From BMS3B sp964501105 (GTDB taxonomy: Archaea; Hydrothermarchaeota; Hydrothermarchaeia; Hydrothermarchaeales; BMS3B): DNA of 8,666 nucleotides. This document shows positions 1 through 6,238 of this stretch, piece after piece. The notes below the pieces were generated by a model. The model saw only the letters and a program-made list of their open reading frames with translations. It did not search any database and was not told where the DNA came from. A program made the translations under genes and the position numbers. The stretch's first letter is position 1; each line of letters opens with the position of its first letter. Location: contig CAZCRG010000076.1 in NCBI GenBank assembly GCA_964501105.1, positions 1-8,666 of the forward strand, written 5' to 3'.

Positions 1-2
1 GA

Positions 3-338
3 GTAGAACAGAGTGTAAAATCAATATTTGAAAAAATCAAAGAAAACATTCTAAAAATTGATAATGAGATTAAAATAAATCCTAAAAAGTATTATATTTC
101 TTTAAGAAAAAATAAAAATTTTGCATTTATTGAAATTAAAAAGAAAAAATTACATATAGTAATAATGCTCCCTTACGAAAGAGGGAAAGAACTTATTAAA
201 AAACATAAGCTTACACGATTAAGTGAAAGCGTGCAAAATTTCTATAATGGTCCCTGTTTTAGGGTTACATTAGTGAATGAAGACAATTTGGATGAAATAA
301 TCAAAACCCTTGAAGAAGCATATAAACAACAAAATTAA
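3..338 (+). CDS. DUF5655-like C-terminal domain protein (5' end cut off by the window)
   Basis: An open frame enters from the left edge (first full codon at base 3) and ends at TAA 336-338, leaving about 111 C-terminal residues. The pattern fits my memory of the DUF5655 domain: an N-terminal amphipathic helix (FEKIKENIL), a KYYISLRKNKNFAFIEI strand block, a basic KKKKLHIVIMLP strand, and a closing NEDNLDEIIKTLEEAY helix. In known proteins this domain usually sits at the C terminus of larger proteins, some linked to nucleases or restriction-like systems, so the missing N-terminal part could carry the activity. No catalytic residues are visible here. Base composition is about 24% GC by hand count, against about 45% in the liv genes, with many AAA, ATA and ATT codons, which suggests foreign origin. 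It converges on the cupin gene. The family call is from memory, without a search. Confidence 0.68.
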   Translation, partial: VEQSVKSIFEKIKENILKIDNEIKINPKKYYISLRKNKNFAFIEIKKKKLHIVIMLPYERGKELIKKHKLTRLSESVQNFYNGPCFRVTLVNEDNLDEIIKTLEEAYKQQN

Positions 339-444
339 TAGTAACGCCTGCCTTTAAAATTCTTATAAATGAGTGTCTCCTGTGTCATACTCTGCCTACT
401 TTCAGTTTAAAATACATTGCTTGCTATCTCCCCCATAAGTATTC
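339..444. other. Convergent intergenic spacer
   Basis: This spacer separates the ends of the DUF5655-like gene and the cupin gene. A weak inverted repeat (GAGTGT at 371-376 with ATACTC at 387-392, including one G-U pair) could form a small hairpin between the two 3' ends. No strong T-run follows it on either strand. I see no coding frame or RNA gene here. Confidence 0.3.
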
Positions 445-810
445 CTAAACCTCAACAATTTCAGTATCATCGTGAGAATAGGCAGGGGAAGATGAGCATA
501 GGATAACAAGTTCCTCTTTGGCTGTATTCTCAATCCAGTGCTGTGCTTCAGGAGGGATAAATATACAGTCTCCAGCCCTTACCTCCATAGACTCTCCCTC
601 AAGGTGCATCCTTCCTTTACCCTTTAGGATATAGTAAATCTCCTCACTTTTTTTATGAATGTGCGGCTTAGTTGCCTTACCTGCTTCTACTTTTGCCACT
701 GCAAGGCTGAGATTTCTCACCTCTGAATTGTCTGGATGAAAGATTTCAAAAATCTCTGAGCCGTCTTTTGTAATGTAGGGCTTCACTGAGTTTAGATTCC
801 TTATTTCCAT
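445..810 (-). CDS. Small single-domain cupin (cupin_2 type) protein
   Basis: This 121-residue protein is a complete one-domain cupin. Cupin motif 1, HxH(x)4E(x)6G, is present with H50, H52, E57 and G64. Motif 2, G(x)5P...H(x)3N, is present with G80, P86, H91 and N95; the usual second glycine of motif 2 is E88 here. H50, H52, E57 and H91 are the expected metal ligands, so a metal-binding beta barrel is likely. Substrate cannot be assigned; such stand-alone cupins include sugar isomerases, dioxygenases and ligand sensors. There is no signal peptide or membrane segment, so it is probably cytoplasmic. The ATG at 808-810 has no Shine-Dalgarno sequence, but a TATA-like box about 31 bases upstream suggests a leaderless mRNA. 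It diverges from livH across 38 bp, which suggests shared control with the transporter. Confidence 0.88.
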   Translation of the reverse strand: MEIRNLNSVKPYITKDGSEIFEIFHPDNSEVRNLSLAVAKVEAGKATKPHIHKKSEEIYYILKGKGRMHLEGESMEVRAGDCIFIPPEAQHWIENTAKEELVILCSSSPAYSHDDTEIVEV

Positions 811-848
811 AAGAATAATTTATAACGGGACTCAACAATATAAAATCT
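811..848. promoter_or_regulatory. Compact divergent promoter region for cupin gene and liv operon
   Basis: Only 38 bp separate the two start codons. On the plus strand a TATA-like box, TTTATAA (819-825), is centred about 27 bases before the livH ATG at 849. On the minus strand ATTTTATA (846-839) is centred about 31 bases before the cupin ATG at 810. These are archaeal TATA-to-start-site distances, so both mRNAs would be leaderless or nearly so. Neither gene has a Shine-Dalgarno sequence. Each TATA box lies close to the other gene's start codon, so the two initiation complexes probably compete. Box positions are seen; TATA function and competition are inferred. Confidence 0.55.
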
Positions 849-1742
849 ATGCCTATTAATTTTGCCCAGATAATTATAAACACTCTTATTCTGGGAAGCC
901 TTTATAGCCTTATAGCTCTCGGTTTAACCCTGACCTACAGAATTCTAAAATTTGCTAACTTTGCCCATGCAGAACTAATAACCCTTGGAGCCTACATGGC
1001 CTACTCCCTAAATGCAGCAGGTATGAACTTTTACCTTTCCCTCGTACTCGCCTTTATCGCCTCAGGTGCTTTAGGTATAGCTGGAGAAAAGCTGGTTTTC
1101 AGGCCATTGAGAAATAAGGGAGCAGATGCCATTGCTCTTATGATTTCCTCCATAGGCCTGGGTCTTATAGTCAGGCATCTTCTTCAGGAGATTTACTCTG
1201 CCCAGATTAAATCCTTCAAACTGGGCTTTGAGACCTTTGAGATTTTTGGTGCAAGAATAACTATGCTCCAGGTTGCAGCTATTATAACCTCAATAGCCAT
1301 GATAATTATATTTCACTTCATCTTCACAAAAACCAGGCTGGGAAAAGCTATGCGTGCTACCAGCGACAATCCAAGTCTGGCTATGGGCTCAGGAATCCCA
1401 ACTGATAGAGTTATCCTGGCTATGTGGTTTCTGGGCGGCGGTGCGGCTGGCGTTGGTGGAGCCTTCAGAGCTGCCGACACAAGATTAATACCAACCCTTG
1501 GCTGGGAGATTCTCCTGCCAATTTTTGCTGTTGTGCTCCTGGGCGGAATAGGGAGTTTTTACGGAGCCATTATTGCAGCCTATCTCATTGCTCTGGCCGA
1601 AAATCTTGCAGTTGTGCTTCTCTCCAACTTCGGGCTTAGCACTGGCTACAGGGCTGCAGTAGCCTTTGTTGTGCTCATACTTGTGCTCGTACTGAGACCT
1701 CAGGGCATACTTGGTAAAAAAATCTCGGGGGAGAGAGAATGA
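849..1742 (+). CDS. livH: Branched-chain amino-acid-type ABC transporter permease LivH
   Basis: This 297-residue polytopic membrane protein is one of two permeases of a HAAT-family (branched-chain amino-acid type) ABC importer. Hydrophobic segments run through the whole length. The N-terminal block ending in FANFAHAELITLGAY matches the conserved LivH motif around its second helix. The cytoplasmic coupling loop (RATSDNPSLAMGSGIPTDRV) and the following small-residue-rich helix (GGGAAGVGG) are typical. Length is close to E. coli LivH (308). The ATG at 849 is chosen because it lies about 27 bases after a TATA box and opens straight into the first membrane helix; it has no Shine-Dalgarno sequence. 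Its TGA overlaps the livM ATG (ATGA), indicating translational coupling. Family members also carry urea, amides or aromatic acids, so leucine, isoleucine and valine are only the default guess. Confidence 0.93.
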   Translation: MPINFAQIIINTLILGSLYSLIALGLTLTYRILKFANFAHAELITLGAYMAYSLNAAGMNFYLSLVLAFIASGALGIAGEKLVFRPLRNKGADAIALMISSIGLGLIVRHLLQEIYSAQIKSFKLGFETFEIFGARITMLQVAAIITSIAMIIIFHFIFTKTRLGKAMRATSDNPSLAMGSGIPTDRVILAMWFLGGGAAGVGGAFRAADTRLIPTLGWEILLPIFAVVLLGGIGSFYGAIIAAYLIALAENLAVVLLSNFGLSTGYRAAVAFVVLILVLVLRPQGILGKKISGERE

Positions 1743-2641
1743 GCGAGATTTCAGCTTACCTCATAGATACCCTGATATTTACAGCAATTTTTGCCATTCT
1801 GGCTCTGAGCCTCAACCTTGAGGCTGGTTTAACCAGGCTCATGAACTTTGGAAAGGTTGCCTTCTTTGCCATAGGTGCCTACAGCTCAGCCATACTGACA
1901 TTGAAGGGCTACTCCTTTGTTGAGGGTGCCCTCGCAGGTATAATCATAGCTGCTCTCGTCGGTCTTCTCATAGCCCTGCCAGCTATTCGTCTGAGAGAGG
2001 ACTACCTTGCCATAGCAACTATAGCCTTCGGGGAGATAATCAGAATGATTCTTCTCAATGAGAGATGGCTCACCAAGGGACCCATAGGGCTTCGTGGTAT
2101 TCCAAGACCTCTGAAGGAGCTTGGAATTGAGAACTACCACACCTTTTATCTTTTCTTCACCCTCTTCTTCCTCCTGATTGTCTATTTAATAATGAGGAGG
2201 ATTTCAAACTCACCCTACGGCAGGAATTTGAGAGCAATAAGAGAGGATGAGCTTGTGGCAAGAACCCTGGGAAAGAATAGTTTCAAATTCAAAGCACAGG
2301 TCTTTGCCCTTGCCTCTGTAACCGCAAGCCTTGCAGGTAGCCTTTTTGCCCACTATTTAACCTATATTAGCCCGGACATGTTTATGCCCACAGTTACCTT
2401 CTCTGTATGGACAATGCTTGTGATTGGCGGTATGGGTAATATCAATGGAGCCTTACTTGGAGCTTTGCTTATTCAGGTCTTTGAGAGGAGCACAAGATTA
2501 GCAAAAGATTATATAGATTTTATGGACCCAGCCAATCTCAGAATGATTGTCCTTGGCTTACTGCTTATTATTTTCATAATGTACAGGCCCCAGGGGCTGG
2601 TGCCAGAGAAGAGGTTTGAATATGAAGCTTCTGAAGACTGA
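1739..2641 (+). CDS. livM: Branched-chain amino-acid-type ABC transporter permease LivM
   Basis: This 300-residue membrane protein is the second permease subunit and pairs with LivH. Family landmarks in order are LNLEAGLTRLMNFGKVAFFAIGAY near residues 25-50, RLREDYLAIATIAFGEI (the LivM-typical block at roughly 85-100), the cytoplasmic coupling loop NLRAIREDELVARTLG, and GGMGNINGALLGALL near residue 230-245. It is shorter than E. coli LivM (425), as is usual for many bacterial and archaeal members without the N-terminal extension. The ATG overlaps the livH stop and is preceded by a purine-rich GGGGGAGAG. The 3' end overlaps the start of livG by about 20 bases, so the four genes form one tight operon. 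Confidence 0.93.
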   Translation: MSEISAYLIDTLIFTAIFAILALSLNLEAGLTRLMNFGKVAFFAIGAYSSAILTLKGYSFVEGALAGIIIAALVGLLIALPAIRLREDYLAIATIAFGEIIRMILLNERWLTKGPIGLRGIPRPLKELGIENYHTFYLFFTLFFLLIVYLIMRRISNSPYGRNLRAIREDELVARTLGKNSFKFKAQVFALASVTASLAGSLFAHYLTYISPDMFMPTVTFSVWTMLVIGGMGNINGALLGALLIQVFERSTRLAKDYIDFMDPANLRMIVLGLLLIIFIMYRPQGLVPEKRFEYEASED

Positions 2642-3377
2642 AAGGCTGAGTAAGAGCTTTGGAGGAGTTAAGGCTCTTAACAGTGTTAACCTGGAGGTAG
2701 AGGAGGGAAGCATTATAGGCCTCCTGGGCCCCAACGGCTCAGGAAAGAGCACCCTGATAAATGTTATCTCAGGTGTTTATCCCCCGGATGAAGGTAAGAT
2801 AAGCTTTAAAGGGAGGGACATAACAGCTATGTCTCCTGAAAAGGTCTCCTCTCTGGGGCTAATAAGAACCTTTCAGGTGCCCAGGATTTTCAGAAGTATG
2901 ACTGTCCTTGAGAATATGCTTGTCGCCGAAAGGGAGCAGAGTGGAGACAGGCTCAGAAATATTTTTCTCCGCTGGAGCCAGGTAAAGAAAGAAGAGGAGA
3001 GAATAAGAGAAAAGGCCCTGGATATCCTCAAGTTTCTTGAAATTGAGTCATTAGCTGATAGCCTGGGGGAGAATCTCTCTGGAGGTCAGCAAAAGCTCCT
3101 CGCCCTTGGAAGGGCCCTCATGGCAGATCCTCAGCTTCTCCTGCTCGACGAGCCTATAGCAGGTGTAGCACCTAGACTGGCTGAAAAGATCTTTGAAAGG
3201 ATACTTGAGCTCAGAGCTAGAGGGATAACCTTTCTAATTATAGAGCATAATGTCGAAGTTCTTTCAAGGTATGTGGATGAAATTTATGTCATGAACAGAG
3301 GAGAAATTGTAGCTAAAGGGAAGCCCAAAGAAATTCTTGAAAGCAGAGAGCTTATAGAGGTGTATTTCGGTGAGTGA
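2622..3377 (+). CDS. livG: ABC transporter ATP-binding subunit LivG
   Basis: This 251-residue nucleotide-binding subunit drives the LivHM permease. It carries Walker A GPNGSGKST (36-44), Q-loop Q85, signature LSGGQ (152-156), Walker B LLLLDE (172-177) and switch histidine H209. The insert after the Q-loop (about residues 103-130, rich in E, K and R) is characteristic of LivG compared with LivF. I chose the ATG at 2622 rather than the in-frame TTG at 2616 because GAGG (2611-2614) is spaced 7 bases from the ATG and only 1 from the TTG. The gene starts inside the end of livM and its end overlaps livF by 8 bases. All catalytic motifs look intact. Confidence 0.93.
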   Translation: MKLLKTERLSKSFGGVKALNSVNLEVEEGSIIGLLGPNGSGKSTLINVISGVYPPDEGKISFKGRDITAMSPEKVSSLGLIRTFQVPRIFRSMTVLENMLVAEREQSGDRLRNIFLRWSQVKKEEERIREKALDILKFLEIESLADSLGENLSGGQQKLLALGRALMADPQLLLLDEPIAGVAPRLAEKIFERILELRARGITFLIIEHNVEVLSRYVDEIYVMNRGEIVAKGKPKEILESRELIEVYFGE

Positions 3378-4080
3378 AGTTTTGAAGGCAGAAGGAATAA
3401 GCTCTGGCTATGGAAAGCTGACTATAATCAATAATGTTACTCTTGAAGTGGGAAAAAGTGAGATAGTTGTTATTCTGGGTCCCAATGGTTCAGGAAAGAG
3501 CACCCTTCTGAAAACTCTCTTTGGGCTTTTACCCCTGAAATCTGGCAGAATTTCTTACCAGGGTAAAGATATTTCTGGAAAGAAGCCCTATGAGCTTGTT
3601 AGCCTGGGAATAGCCTATGTTCCCCAGGTGGAGAATATCTTTCCAAGCCTAACTGTAAGGGAAAATCTGGAGATGGGTGGTTTTCTCCTCAAGAATACAG
3701 AGGAAAGAATAGAGGAGATGTACTCCCTCTTTCCTGTGCTCAAAGAGAAGGCTGAGCATAGTGCCATAAACCTGAGTGGCGGTGAAAGGCAGATGCTGGC
3801 TCTGGCAAGGGCTTTGATGCTATCTCCAGAGCTTCTTCTTCTGGACGAGCCCACTGCTGGTTTAGCCCCTGCCATGATAAATACTGTTATGGAGAAGATA
3901 TCTGAAATAAGAAAGGCTGGAGTGAGCATCCTCCTTGTGGAGCAAAACGCCAAAAGTGCTCTGAAAATAGCTGACAGAGGTTATATACTGGCTTCTGGCA
4001 CAAAGGTTTTTGAGGGAACTCCCAAAGAGATTCTTGAAAATGAAGATATCGGGAAGATTTATTTTGGAATAAAAAAGTAG
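3370..4080 (+). CDS. livF: ABC transporter ATP-binding subunit LivF
   Basis: This 236-residue second ATPase pairs with LivG. It shows Walker A GPNGSGKST (37-45), Q-loop Q86, signature LSGGE (135-139) and Walker B LLLLDE (155-160). The switch position holds glutamine, Q192 in LLVEQNA, instead of histidine. That is normal for LivF-family proteins and is not a defect. Length matches E. coli LivF (237). The start is GTG at 3370, supported by GAGGTG (3357-3362) seven bases upstream, and it overlaps livG by 8 bases. It is the last gene of the operon; no liv substrate-binding protein follows it or precedes livH within the window. Confidence 0.92.
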   Translation: MSEVLKAEGISSGYGKLTIINNVTLEVGKSEIVVILGPNGSGKSTLLKTLFGLLPLKSGRISYQGKDISGKKPYELVSLGIAYVPQVENIFPSLTVRENLEMGGFLLKNTEERIEEMYSLFPVLKEKAEHSAINLSGGERQMLALARALMLSPELLLLDEPTAGLAPAMINTVMEKISEIRKAGVSILLVEQNAKSALKIADRGYILASGTKVFEGTPKEILENEDIGKIYFGIKK

Positions 4081-4361
4081 CCTCCCCTCAATCGACGGCT
4101 CTTTCAAAATTGAATAGTGTCCTGGTGGGCAAGTTCTGGGAATATAAAAAGCCTTGCCAGTGCCTGCCTTTCCTATGGTTCAATAGAAGTATAAACCTCA
4201 TAAAATCCTTTAAATCTTTTCTTTATAATTTCAAGATTTAGTTATAGCGCCTCGCGGGTATAGATGAAGATTGCAGAGCTATAATGGAGCAAATCTGAGC
4301 GTAGCCGAAGGCGAAGCCAAATGTCTGCCTGTTGTCAGAGTACGATAGAACCAAAGCGAGT
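4081..4361. other. Gene-poor spacer downstream of liv, with a possible promoter and small RNA
   Basis: No convincing protein gene lies here. An imperfect inverted repeat (GGCAAG 4128-4133, CTTGCC 4153-4158) and pyrimidine-rich DNA around 4206-4224 may mark the end of the liv transcript. A TATA-like box, TTTATAAT (4222-4229, plus), sits about 26 bases before a change from AT-rich to GC-richer DNA near 4247-4260. That could mark a short non-coding RNA. Around 4291-4320 there is GCC-GAA-GGC-GAA-GCC, which can fold as either of two small hairpins. I tried to fit C/D-box guide RNA boxes and could not. Everything here is weakly supported. Confidence 0.25.
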
Positions 4362-4394
4362 TTTAGCAAGCTGAAAGTTCAGAATACAGCTAAA
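4362..4394. terminator. Stem-loop just downstream of the MFS gene
   Basis: A nested inverted repeat begins six bases beyond the MFS stop codon. The outer stem is TTTAGC (4362-4367) with GCTAAA (4389-4394). The inner stem is CTGA (4371-4374) with TCAG (4379-4382), closing a four-base loop. Its position suggests a 3'-end or mRNA-stability element for the MFS transcript. No T-run follows on the minus strand, so it is neither a classical bacterial nor a typical archaeal poly-T terminator. The fold is directly visible; its role is inferred. Confidence 0.35.
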
Positions 4395-4399
4395 TGTCT

Positions 4400-5782
4400 T
4401 CATCGAACCTTACCTCTTGCAAGGGATGCAAAGATGCCACCGAAACATAGGACAGCAAAGATTATGAATGCTGTTTTTATGCTGGTTAAAAAAAGTGGAT
4501 AGTATTGAGGCGTAATTTGGACCTTCCCAATGTACACAGCAAATGTTAACATTGCAATCCCCATGCTAAGCATCTGTCCAGTTAGTCGCATTGTTCCTAG
4601 CGTTGCCGAAGCTACTCCATAAAATCTCCTTTCAACAGAACTCATAACTGCATTTGTGTTGGGAGAGGAGAAAAGAGCGAATCCAAAACCAAGGAGAATT
4701 AAACTGCTTACGACAAATTCCAAGGTTGTTTTCTCGTTCAAAAAAATAAAAAGCAGAAGACCTATTGCTGTTAATGCCATACCTATTGAAGCGATTATTC
4801 TCGGCTCAACTCTATCCGAAAGCCTCCCTGCAAATGGTGAAAAAATAGCCATCACAACAGGTTGAGATGCCAAAACCAAACCCGCATTTTGAGGACTGAG
4901 CGCTTTTATATACTGCAAGTAAAGGCTTAGTAGAAAGGTTACAGCAAAGGTTGCACTATAATTTACCAAGGCTGCTAGATTAGAAAGGGCGAAGACCGTG
5001 TTATTTCTGAAGAGATTTATGTCCAGAACAGGATTTTTTACCTTCATTTCCCATCTACAGAATGACAAAAACCCAAGAGCACCTATTAGCACTAACCCTA
5101 CGCCTGACATCGCAGGTAGCAGAGAAAAACCATACATAATTGCTACAAGTGAAAGGCTATAAATTATGGAACCGATAAAATCGAATTTCTCCCCCTCTGC
5201 CTCAGCCCACTCTCCTTTCAATTTCCAGAAAACAACGGTGATTATTATTAAACCAAGAGGTACATTTGCAAGGAAGATACTTCTCCAGCCAAAATGCTGG
5301 GTTAGAAACCCTCCTAAAAACGGCCCGAGAGATAGTCCTAAATAAACTGCAGCCACATTTATTCCCAGAGCTTTGCCCCTCTCTCCTGAAGGAAATACAG
5401 AAGTTAGAATCGCCACGCCTGTTCCGAATATCATTGCACTTCCAATTCCCTGTAAAATTCGAAAGCAAATAAGCATAGGAGCAGATGTGGAGAGCACACA
5501 GAGAAAAGACGAAAAAGTATAAATCAATATCCCGTATGAAAAAATCTTCTTCCTCCCATATACATCTGAAATTTTCCCAAAAGGGACGAGAAACATTGCT
5601 GCAGCCAGAAGATATGAAGTGGCAACCCAGCTCAGCATAACAGCATCCATCAAAAATTCTTTCCCGATTGTGGGAAGTGCAATATTTACTGAGGAACCCA
5701 TAAAGGGTGCGAGAAAAGAAGCAAGCGTAACAACTAATAGAGCAGCTCTCTTATTTACAATATCATCCGCATTATTCAACAT
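4400..5782 (-). CDS. MFS drug/solute exporter, DHA2 (EmrB/QacA, 14-TM) type
   Basis: This 460-residue proton-coupled membrane transporter has the marks of the DHA2 family. They are NIALPTIG in the first helix, motif A GKISDVYGRKK (69-79) between helices 2 and 3, RILQGIG (108-114, motif B arginine R108), and the antiporter motif C block GLSLGPFLGG (149-158) followed by FGWRSIF. Length and hydrophobic pattern fit 14 helices. The family exports drugs, dyes or metabolites; the substrate is not evident. The ATG at 5782 is preceded by GGAGGG only two bases away, so TTG at 5779 is an alternative start with better spacing. A TATA-like TTTAAAT lies near 5803-5809. The gene is alone in its orientation block, with several hundred bases of gene-poor DNA on each side, and no adjacent regulator is visible. 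Confidence 0.88.
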   Translation of the reverse strand: MLNNADDIVNKRAALLVVTLASFLAPFMGSSVNIALPTIGKEFLMDAVMLSWVATSYLLAAAMFLVPFGKISDVYGRKKIFSYGILIYTFSSFLCVLSTSAPMLICFRILQGIGSAMIFGTGVAILTSVFPSGERGKALGINVAAVYLGLSLGPFLGGFLTQHFGWRSIFLANVPLGLIIITVVFWKLKGEWAEAEGEKFDFIGSIIYSLSLVAIMYGFSLLPAMSGVGLVLIGALGFLSFCRWEMKVKNPVLDINLFRNNTVFALSNLAALVNYSATFAVTFLLSLYLQYIKALSPQNAGLVLASQPVVMAIFSPFAGRLSDRVEPRIIASIGMALTAIGLLLFIFLNEKTTLEFVVSSLILLGFGFALFSSPNTNAVMSSVERRFYGVASATLGTMRLTGQMLSMGIAMLTFAVYIGKVQITPQYYPLFLTSIKTAFIIFAVLCFGGIFASLARGKVR

Positions 5783-5977
5783 ATCCCTCCATTTGTAACT
5801 GATTTAAATAGGCTGACATCTGAATTTCGAGTAACTTCAGGCAGGTATCTAAAGTCAACTATGGCAATTTGGGTGAGGGCTGAAAGTCCAAACCTGATAT
5901 TCACCTGTTGTACGAGTGTAGTAATACTTAAATAAGTGACAGGAGAGAAGGGTCAGGCAAAGTGGCCACATCACTTT
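5783..5977. other. Gene-poor spacer upstream of the MFS gene
   Basis: The left end carries the MFS ribosome binding site (GGAGGG, 5785-5790 minus) and a TATA-like box (about 5803-5809). The rest has no convincing gene. An imperfect nested hairpin can be drawn on the plus strand: GGGTGA (5871-5876) with TCACCT (5901-5906), around GGGCT (5877-5881) with AGTCC (5885-5889). A 38-codon minus-strand frame (5855-5971) begins just after an AGGTGA that overlaps the previous small frame's stop, but its composition looks non-coding. Confidence 0.25.
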
Positions 5978-6146
5978 TCACCTACAATAATTTCTATATG
6001 CCGCCTCAAACAGTGTATCAAACTTTTTCAATTCAATATCAGATTCTTCATATCTATATAGTTCATACACCTCATTATCTGGAATAAATGTGACAAAATC
6101 AAATATACCCATCAGAACTATCATACCTTTCTATTCTTCCAATCAC
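5978..6146 (-). pseudogene. Frameshifted small gene, about 55 residues, unknown family
   Basis: A GTG at 6146 follows an excellent ribosome binding site, GGAGGTG (6157-6151), with four bases between. The frame reads MIGRIERYDSSDGYI and then hits TGA at 6101-6099. Dropping one T at that point continues smoothly into DFVTFIPDNEVYELYRYEES and on to a TGA at 5980-5978. The joined product would be an acidic, aromatic-rich protein of about 55 residues. The reading on both sides looks protein-like, which supports one ancestral gene with a one-base insertion. The break site, GGG TAT ATT TGA T, resembles the prfB +1 recoding site, so programmed frameshifting is a remote alternative. A fallback frame from ATG 6124 to 5978 (48 codons) is intact but lacks a good ribosome binding site. 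I do not recognise the family. Confidence 0.5.
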
Positions 6147-6229
6147 CTTTCACCTCCTGTTAAAAGTTTATCAAGAGGGCTTTTTATTTTTTCTGCCATT
6201 TCTCTTATGCGGGTGAGACGCAAGTACAC
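6143..6229 (-). CDS. Tiny ORF downstream of moaD, unknown function
   Basis: A short frame runs from GTG 6229 (28 residues) or ATG 6199 (18 residues) to TGA 6145-6143. It begins nine bases after the moaD stop. Its C-terminal stretch reads MAEKIKSPLDKLLTGGER, basic and helix-like at first. Its stop overlaps the next small frame's GTG (GTGA), and its last codons contain that frame's GGAGGTGA ribosome binding site, an arrangement typical of translational coupling. That coupling is the main reason to take it seriously. It may be a real leader or small protein, or the remnant of a truncated gene. No family is recognised. Two-gene toxin-antitoxin pairs often look like this in layout, but nothing in the residues supports that. 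Confidence 0.3.
   Translation of the reverse strand: MYLRLTRIREMAEKIKSPLDKLLTGGER
6150..6157 (-). promoter_or_regulatory. Strong ribosome binding site for the frameshifted small gene
   Basis: GGAGGTGA on the minus strand is a near-perfect match to the archaeal 16S rRNA 3' end. GGAGGTG ends four bases before the GTG at 6146, which overlaps the previous frame's TGA. Such a strong signal is hard to explain unless the small frame is, or recently was, translated. Confidence 0.6.
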
Positions 6230-6238
6230 TTAAAGAAC

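Noticed and set aside
4250..4310. Possible C/D-box guide RNA (box-like AGATGAA and CTGA)
   Set aside because: The boxes depart from consensus, and no second pair with proper guide spacing exists.
4335..4403. 22-codon minus-strand frame whose ATG overlaps the MFS stop codon (ATGA)
   Set aside because: No ribosome binding site, no recognisable product, and it runs through the stem-loop at 4362-4394; probably chance.
4371..5889. CTGAAAGT-type octamer shared by several spacers (4371-4378, 5880-5887, and a related copy near 400 on the minus strand)
   Set aside because: Eight bases recur by chance at this sequence length; flanks do not align well enough to call a repeat family.
5855..5971. 38-codon minus-strand frame after the frameshifted small gene
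   Set aside because: The AGGTGA before it is suggestive, but the residues (many C, H, Y, P and W without pattern) look non-coding; kept only as part of the small-frame finding.
6181..6192. T-rich run (T5-A-T6) on the plus strand that looks like an archaeal terminator
   Set aside because: No plus-strand gene ends nearby; on the minus strand it is the lysine-rich part of the tiny ORF.
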